From Cytophagales bacterium WSM2-2 (GTDB lineage: Bacteria; Bacteroidota; Bacteroidia; Cytophagales; Cyclobacteriaceae): 64,000 nucleotides of DNA. Made by a program: the position numbers and the translations under genes. The notes under the pieces are model-generated. The model saw nothing but the letters and a program-made list of their open reading frames with translations. It did no database searches and was not told the origin of the DNA. Positions within the stretch are counted from its first letter, which is position 1. The number at the start of each line of letters is the position of its first letter. Below are positions 59,701 to 64,000 of the stretch, piece by piece. The stretch is from the NCBI GenBank assembly GCA_015472025.1, contig BNHL01000001.1:4638001-4702000 (forward strand), given 5' to 3'.

Positions 59701-62578
59701 CTAGTTGGTTCACGTTTTCGGTAAGCGCTTTCCAGGTTCCTGAAGCTCCGGGTACACTCGCCTGTCCTCCCAATCGTCCTTCGACCCCCACCTCTCTTGC
59801 CACAGTTGTAACCTGGTCTGCAAAGACTGCAAGGGTATCAATCATTTCATTAATCGTGTCGGTCAACTGTGCCAATTCTCCGAGGGCATTGATTGAAAGC
59901 TTCTGCTTCAGGTTTCCTTTTGCTACTGATGTCACAACCTTGGCAATGCCCCGAACCTGTCCTGTTAAATTTGAAGCCATTTGATTTACCGAGTCGGTCA
60001 GGTCTTTCCATGTTCCGGCAACTCCCCGCACTTCAGCCTGTCCTCCCAGTTTTCCTTCTGTTCCCACCTCACGTGCAACACGGGTCACCTCAAACGCAAA
60101 AGAGTTGAGCTGTTCCACCATGGTGTTGATTGTATTTTTCAACTCGAGCATTTCACCTCGCACGTCCACCGTGATTTTCTTGGAAAGGTCACCATTAGCC
60201 ACGGCTGTCGTAACGCCTGCAATATTTCGCACCTGGTCAGTCAGGTTACCTGCCATTCCATTCACCGAGTCAGTCAAATCTTTCCATGTGCCGGCAACAC
60301 CAGGCACAAACGCCTGGCCTCCTAACTTACCATCTGTACCCACTTCCCGGGCCACACGAGTCACCTCCGATGCAAAACCCCGGAGCTGGTCTACCATGGT
60401 ATTAATTGTTTCTTTCAATTGGAGGATTTCTCCACGAACGTCAACGGTAATCTTTTTTGACAAGTCACCGTTTGCCACGGCAATTGACACGCCAGCGATA
60501 TTACGGATTTGTGCTGTCAGGTTTCCAGCCATTTGATTTACGGAATCAGTCAGCGCTTTCCATACACCAGCCACTCCTTTCACGGTAGCCTGCCCACCTA
60601 ATTTTCCTTCCGAGCCCACTTCACTCGCCACACGAGTCACCTCCGATGCAAATGAATTCAATTGATCCACCATTGTATTAATAGTGTCCTTCAACTCAAG
60701 CATCTCTCCTTTCACATCCACCGTGATTTTCTTGGATAAGTCTCCCTTGGCAACAGCGATTGTTACGTCAGCGATATTACGCACCTGGTTGGTCAGGTTA
60801 TCCGCCATCTTATTCACAGAGTCGGTAAGGTCTTTCCATGTCCCTCCCACACCGGGCACGTCTGCCTGTCCCCCTAACTGTCCTTCGGATCCTACCTCGC
60901 GTGCCACACGTGTTACTTCCGAACCAAAAGAATTGAGCTGATCCACCATCGTGTTGATCGTGTTTTTCAGCTCAAGCATCTCCCCGCGTACATCCACAGC
61001 AATTTTCTTTGACAAGTCGCCTTTGGCCACCGCAGTGGTTACTTCAGCAATATTTCGCACCTGGTTAGTCAGGTTGGATGCCATTTGATTCACTGAGTCA
61101 GTAAGATCTTTCCATGTTCCACCAACTCCAGGTACATTGGCCTGCCCTCCAAGTTGTCCGTCAGAGCCCACCTCGCGTGCCACGCGTGTCACTTCCGATG
61201 AGAATGAATTCAATTGATCCACCATCGTGTTGATTGTGTTCTTTAACTCAAGCAACTCACCTTTCGCATCAACTGTGATCTTCTTTGACAAGTCTCCCTT
61301 AGCCACAGCTGTTGTCACACCTGCAATGTTTCGCACTTGTGCTGTCAGGTTTCCAGCCATCTGGTTTACCGAATCGGTAAGATCTTTCCACACACCACCA
61401 ACTCCCTTCACTGTCGCCTGGCCACCAAGCTTTCCTTCCGTTCCTACTTCGAGTGCCACACGTGTTACTTCCGAGCCGAAAGAATTGAGCTGATCCACCA
61501 TGGTGTTGATCGTATTCTTCAATTCGAGCATTTCACCCCGAACGTCCACGGTAATTTTCTTGGATAAGTCACCGTTCGCCACGGCTGTAGTCACCCCGGC
61601 AATATTTCGTACCTGGCCGGTCAGGTTTGAAGCCATCTGATTTACCGAGTCGGTGAGATCTTTCCATATACCACCAACACCTTTTACGGTTGCCTGCCCT
61701 CCCAATTTACCTTCCGTTCCAACTTCAAGCGCCACGCGAGTCACTTCAGAGCCGAACGAGTTAAGCTGGTCCACGAGGGTGTTGATGGTATTTTTCAACG
61801 CCAGCATTTCACCTTTCACGTCCACGGTAATTTTCTTGGAGAGATTTCCTTTGGCAATAGCGGTGGTTACATCGGCAATATTTCGTACCTGGTTGGTAAG
61901 GTTACCTGCCATCAGGTTTACTGAATCAGTCAGATCTTTCCACACCCCTCCTACACCCCTCACCTTTGCCTGCCCTCCAAGTTTACCTTCCGATCCCACC
62001 TCTCTCGCAACACGCGTAACCTCCATCGAAAAGAGGTTAAGCTGTTTCACCATATAATTCACTTCCTTGGCGATGCGTAGGAATTCACCTTCAAGCTTGT
62101 GGTCAGCTATTTCCTCCGGCATCTCTTGAGAGAGATCTCCTTTAGATACAGAACTGATAACATTGGCAATTTCAATAGTTGGATAAACCAGGTCGGAAAT
62201 CAATTCATTTAAGGAATTAACACCCTGACTCCATGACCCCTTGGTGCTTGGCAACGTAATTCTTTGTGTGAGCTTACCTTCTTTTCCAATCGTATTGCGA
62301 GCCTTTGTAAATTCCTCCATCATCTTCTCGTTCATCGCAATAACGTCATTCAAGGTGTCGAAGACTTTGCCTGTCATGCCGATTTCATCTGATGGCAGGC
62401 GCACGGCAAAGTTTCCATTCTTAACTTCTCTCAATACTTCCAACAAGTCCTTGTAGTGCGAATCTCCATGTCCGTTAGAGTCCGCCTTGCTTTGTTTTTT
62501 TATTTCGCGGGACGAGATAATCTGGCGTCTGGCAGTGCTTGTTTTTTTTGTAACGAGTTTCCCCATAACTGTAGACAT
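56747..62578 (-). CDS. Soluble HAMP-array hybrid histidine kinase
   Basis: This 1943-residue kinase has no membrane span. Two HAMP-like units near 45-100 and 145-200 come first. An array of about 92-residue double units (about 180-1015) with [20 protein letters not shown] and [17 protein letters not shown] follows. A GAF domain (about 1036-1176), a coiled coil (about 1180-1260), HisKA (phospho-acceptor about H1263 in [13 protein letters not shown]), HATPase ([30 protein letters not shown]) and three receivers (about 1555, 1678 and 1823 onward) complete it. Only the last receiver is canonical ([19 protein letters not shown]). The layout resembles fungal Nik1/Os-1 osmosensing kinases. It follows a receiver-Crp fusion by 20 nt on the same strand. 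Confidence 0.93.
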   Translation of the reverse strand: MSTVMGKLVTKKTSTARRQIISSREIKKQSKADSNGHGDSHYKDLLEVLREVKNGNFAVRLPSDEIGMTGKVFDTLNDVIAMNEKMMEEFTKARNTIGKEGKLTQRITLPSTKGSWSQGVNSLNELISDLVYPTIEIANVISSVSKGDLSQEMPEEIADHKLEGEFLRIAKEVNYMVKQLNLFSMEVTRVAREVGSEGKLGGQAKVRGVGGVWKDLTDSVNLMAGNLTNQVRNIADVTTAIAKGNLSKKITVDVKGEMLALKNTINTLVDQLNSFGSEVTRVALEVGTEGKLGGQATVKGVGGIWKDLTDSVNQMASNLTGQVRNIAGVTTAVANGDLSKKITVDVRGEMLELKNTINTMVDQLNSFGSEVTRVALEVGTEGKLGGQATVKGVGGVWKDLTDSVNQMAGNLTAQVRNIAGVTTAVAKGDLSKKITVDAKGELLELKNTINTMVDQLNSFSSEVTRVAREVGSDGQLGGQANVPGVGGTWKDLTDSVNQMASNLTNQVRNIAEVTTAVAKGDLSKKIAVDVRGEMLELKNTINTMVDQLNSFGSEVTRVAREVGSEGQLGGQADVPGVGGTWKDLTDSVNKMADNLTNQVRNIADVTIAVAKGDLSKKITVDVKGEMLELKDTINTMVDQLNSFASEVTRVASEVGSEGKLGGQATVKGVAGVWKALTDSVNQMAGNLTAQIRNIAGVSIAVANGDLSKKITVDVRGEILQLKETINTMVDQLRGFASEVTRVAREVGTDGKLGGQAFVPGVAGTWKDLTDSVNGMAGNLTDQVRNIAGVTTAVANGDLSKKITVDVRGEMLELKNTINTMVEQLNSFAFEVTRVAREVGTEGKLGGQAEVRGVAGTWKDLTDSVNQMASNLTGQVRGIAKVVTSVAKGNLKQKLSINALGELAQLTDTINEMIDTLAVFADQVTTVAREVGVEGRLGGQASVPGASGTWKALTENVNQLAANLTTQVRSISEVASAVTKGDLTRTIRVDAKGELEALKDTINQMITNLRETTLRNQDQDWLKSNLAAFTQMLQGQKDLNTVTKRILSELAQVVSAHYGAFYILQTEEEKQNVKLKLFTAYAYKEEDKIPKEFAIGEGLVGQCAFEKERILLTNVPQGYVKINSGLGKARPTNLIILPVLFENNVKAVIELASLDSFSDTHLDFLGQLTESIGIVLNTIETNSRTEELLTQSQSLAGELKTQQEELRRTNDELQDKALLLVKQKNEVEAKNKEVEEARKSLEEKAEQLTLTSKYKSEFLANMSHELRTPLNSLLILAQQLYENVDGNLSEKQVRYAKTIHSCGDDLIQLINDILDLSKIESGFISADIASVRIADIASFAETTFKPISETKDLLFNIETDNDLPASIETDSQRLNQILKNLLSNAFKFTEKGEVSLRIFNAKSGWKPGHLNLDNASRVIAFSISDTGIGITKEKQLIVFEAFQQAEGSTSRKYGGTGLGLSISRGLAELLGGTIELDSEAGKGSVFTFYLPLTKPHRLTQRDGLDHENGMQVVSADSDGNEINSLLAGRLALDRKENRGKINEVFTEIDDDRNKTEFKDKVVIVYDEDQNFGRTLIEIAKDKGLKGIIATNYLEIFDDINRYAPNAIILDIKPKDHSGWKVMNLLRNDLAYRHIPIHIISTEENRSQAIKRGAKTFVVRQAGNKYLDALFENVIAFSNKKTRKILVVGKLDATQFEKVHLDNALEVDVAETEKKCLEFLKKNEFDCIVLDYDMEDISGDELVRSVAKTKKLFTPVIACSERMLGEQELENIRINTSFFVPKQGNWQERLLDITVCLIHINHKKLHADSRRVIENIHNKEDILIGKTVLVVDDDVRNLFTLTSVLERYKINVVTAESGKEAIYILQQNPQIEMVLMDIMMPEMDGYETTRKIRDENKNNLLPIIAVTAKAMKGDRQKCIEAGASDYIVKPVKIDQLLSLVRLWFQ
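59690..62040 (-). repeat. 276-bp tandem repeats encoding the HAMP array
   Basis: The coding strand repeats with a 276-bp period (92 codons) for about eight and a half units. Units keep motifs such as GKLGGQ, [17 protein letters not shown] and [15 protein letters not shown]. Conservation is high at both protein and DNA levels in the central units, so unit number may vary between strains. Confidence 0.85.
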
Positions 62579-62598
62579 TTATTTAATTCAATTGGTCA

Positions 62599-63657
62599 TT
62601 AGTTTTTTACCTTTTCAAGTTTCGAATGCTGCACAATCTTTAATCCTTTATCATAGATTTCAATGAGCCCTTCGTTTTTGAAATCCACCAGCGTACGATT
62701 GAGCGACTCCGTGGTCGTCCCTACCATTCCTGAGAGATCTTTCCTCGCAACGGTTATGTGCCGGTCGCCATTGGTCGATTCTGTTTGAGTATTCAGTTTG
62801 ATCAACACGGTTGCTACACGTTGGCGTACTGACTGATAGGCAAGTTCGAGAAGCTTGTTCTCTGCTTCATACAAATTGCTGGCGAGCATTGAGATGAACT
62901 TCCTTGCAATTTCTTTATTACCGTAAATCAGGGTTAAGAAATCCTGCTGAGGGATCATATAAATCTGCGACTCCTTTAATACAATGGCACTTTCGTTATT
63001 CGGTTTGTCTTCGAGCAATGCGACAAAGCCGAAAAAATCACCATCGCGGTGCAGGCCGGTAATCAACTCCTTACCATCGTTATTGGCCTTGAATGTCTTT
63101 ACCAAACCTTTGTCGATGAAGTAGACGTATTTCGGTTGCTCTCCCTCAACAAAGACAAACTCCTTCTTCTTATAAACTCTCGATCTTCGTTGATCCGAAA
63201 GTTTTTGAAAATCAGGGAGTTGCTTTGTCTTATAAAAGAAATCATCGATGTCTGTGATGGTATTTCGAAATGTCGTTTTGATGAGATCATTTTTTTTCAG
63301 GCGAAGTTCAATAACATTAAGGAGTTCAAGCCCTTCAAAAGGTTTTGTGATGTAGTCGTCAGCACCCAGGTTCATACCAATCCTGAAGTCGCGCAGCTCC
63401 GTCTTAGCCGTAAGGAAAATAAAAGGGATGTTCGCTGTAGACGGGTCTTTGCTCAAAATATGCAGGACACCGTAACCATCCAGTTCAGGCATCATGATGT
63501 CACACAAGATCAGGTCTGGCGGATTTTGCTGTGCTAATTCAATACCGAGTTTCCCGGTATTGCTTGTTAGTACATTGTAACGACCCAGCTTAAGTATAGA
63601 CGCAATGTTTTGACACATTTCAACATTGTCTTCAATAACAAGTATTTTTTGACTCAT
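62599..63657 (-). CDS. Receiver-Crp/Fnr fusion transcription regulator
   Basis: This protein has 352 residues. The N-terminal receiver (ILVIEDNVEM, D53 in LILCDIMMPELDGYG, FLTAKTE, DDYITKPF) joins a cyclic-nucleotide-type beta-roll (about 155-270; KKEFVFVEGEQPKYVYFIDK, HRDGDFFGFVALLEDKPN). The C-terminal helix-turn-helix (about 300-345; ARKDLSGMVGTTTESLNRTL) completes it. The recognition helix has E-x-x-N-R instead of the E-x-x-S-R of the regulator at 19335, so its DNA target probably differs. Phosphorylation by the neighbouring kinase would link the two-component pathway directly to a Crp-type DNA-binding unit. It lies between a histidine kinase end and the HAMP-array kinase. Confidence 0.92.
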   Translation of the reverse strand: MSQKILVIEDNVEMCQNIASILKLGRYNVLTSNTGKLGIELAQQNPPDLILCDIMMPELDGYGVLHILSKDPSTANIPFIFLTAKTELRDFRIGMNLGADDYITKPFEGLELLNVIELRLKKNDLIKTTFRNTITDIDDFFYKTKQLPDFQKLSDQRRSRVYKKKEFVFVEGEQPKYVYFIDKGLVKTFKANNDGKELITGLHRDGDFFGFVALLEDKPNNESAIVLKESQIYMIPQQDFLTLIYGNKEIARKFISMLASNLYEAENKLLELAYQSVRQRVATVLIKLNTQTESTNGDRHITVARKDLSGMVGTTTESLNRTLVDFKNEGLIEIYDKGLKIVQHSKLEKVKN

Positions 63658-63662
63658 AATAT

Positions 63663-64000
63663 TTATGCAGGTGTTGTTGATTTTCCAATCGTGACAGGCA
63701 GAGTAACAGTAAACGTAGTACCAACATCCAATTCACTTTCAAAAGTGATCGTCCCATTCAAGAGGTGAATATATTTCTGAATTATGTGCAGCCCCAACCC
63801 CGTTCCCTCAATGTTGATTGCATTGCGTGCCCTGAAGAACCGGCTAAAAATAAACTGTTGTTCATCCTTGGGTATGCCAATACCCGGATCGCGTACAGTG
63901 AAAAGTATCGCTGCCGGTCCGATTTCTGAAGTGATTTCAATGGTATCGCCAGACTTGGAATATTTAAGCGAATTGGAAACAAGGTTGGTAACAATACTCC
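63663..64000 (-). CDS. Sensor histidine kinase, C-terminal part (runs off the window)
   Basis: Only the last 111 codons are inside the window. They encode the HATPase domain: IVTNLVSNSLKYSKSGD (N-box), VRDPGIGIPKDEQQFIFSRF (G1), IEGTGLGLHIIQKYI (G2), then a short tail ending STTPA. The stop lies 5 nt before the start of the receiver-Crp fusion gene, so the kinase and this regulator are very probably cotranscribed. The sensor part is not visible. Confidence 0.88.
   Translation of the reverse strand, partial: SIVTNLVSNSLKYSKSGDTIEITSEIGPAAILFTVRDPGIGIPKDEQQFIFSRFFRARNAINIEGTGLGLHIIQKYIHLLNGTITFESELDVGTTFTVTLPVTIGKSTTPA

Noticed and set aside
59535-62057. Many plus-strand ORFs of 70-150 residues opposite the HAMP-array kinase
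   Set aside because: They arise from the complementary strand of the 276-bp repeats and share no independent features.
1-64000. tRNA, rRNA, replication origin or riboswitch
   Set aside because: No cloverleaf, rRNA segment, DnaA-box cluster or known riboswitch core was recognised by reading. A covariance-model scan was not possible here.

Overview
The window comes from a Bacteroidota chromosome, most likely a Cytophagales-type soil or aquatic bacterium; the species is not identified. The evidence is a type A and a type B (gliding-motility-type) type IX secretion sorting domain, a PorP/SprF protein, a soluble hybrid kinase with a very long HAMP array, few Shine-Dalgarno sequences, and candidate -7 elements of the Bacteroidota form TAnnTTTG. 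No rRNA, tRNA or CRISPR array was seen.

Region 1 (about 1-10.3 kb) looks like a defence or mobile island. An OLD-like ATPase with a TOPRIM domain is divergent from a tightly coupled two-gene operon: a 947-residue all-helical protein and a protein with a PD-(D/E)XK-like core. A zinc-finger protein, a tyrosine recombinase, a small ribbon-helix-helix-like protein and an XRE regulator with a perfect palindromic operator follow. Short orphan genes and gene debris come next.

Region 2 (10.3-24.7 kb) is a stress and osmotic-adaptation block: an NhaD Na+/H+ antiporter, a DUF4399 lipoprotein, a PRC-barrel protein, two paralogous 145-residue proteins of unknown function, a flavin monooxygenase, an EF-hand lipoprotein, a GH15 enzyme behind a Crp/Fnr-type regulator, trehalose synthesis (otsA, otsB) and a ClC channel with CBS domains. 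Four copies of one 14-bp palindrome (TTGACTAAAGTCAA or its complement) plus one near copy lie in front of these genes. In three cases a -7-like element sits about 33 nt away. This suggests a local regulon of the Crp/Fnr protein encoded at 19335-20063. It includes small single-span membrane proteins that ordinary ORF calling would miss.

Region 3 (24.7-40.7 kb) is mixed: a coiled-coil membrane protein, an OmpR-type two-component pair flanked by two related palindromic hairpins, an unknown cytosolic/membrane gene pair, a YnfA homologue, two AraC regulators with DoxX-like proteins, a cupin/dihaem cytochrome/YceI operon, two divergent PAS-LuxR regulators and a duplicated small secreted protein that carries its terminator with it.

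Region 4 (40.7-52.7 kb) is secretion and carbohydrate related. A PorP/SprF protein, a large heparinase-II/III-like enzyme with a type B sorting domain and a parallel beta-helix lipoprotein stand together without SusC/SusD. A GMC oxidoreductase with its gluconate-dehydrogenase-subunit-3-like partner follows, then a 1234-residue secreted repeat protein with a type A sorting domain and nearly identical 216-bp repeats.

Region 5 (52.7-64 kb) is a signalling cluster: a lone receiver, two receiver-like/sugar-transferase fusions that have lost the catalytic Asp-Glu pair, a receiver-HATPase protein without a phospho-acceptor histidine, a 1943-residue soluble HAMP-array hybrid kinase, a receiver-Crp/Fnr fusion and the end of another histidine kinase. 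The strongest leads for something undescribed are the divergent cassette at 10-5641, the palindrome regulon with small membrane proteins at 11.7-20.6 kb, and the receiver-fused, catalytically degenerate sugar transferases at 53.3-55.4 kb.
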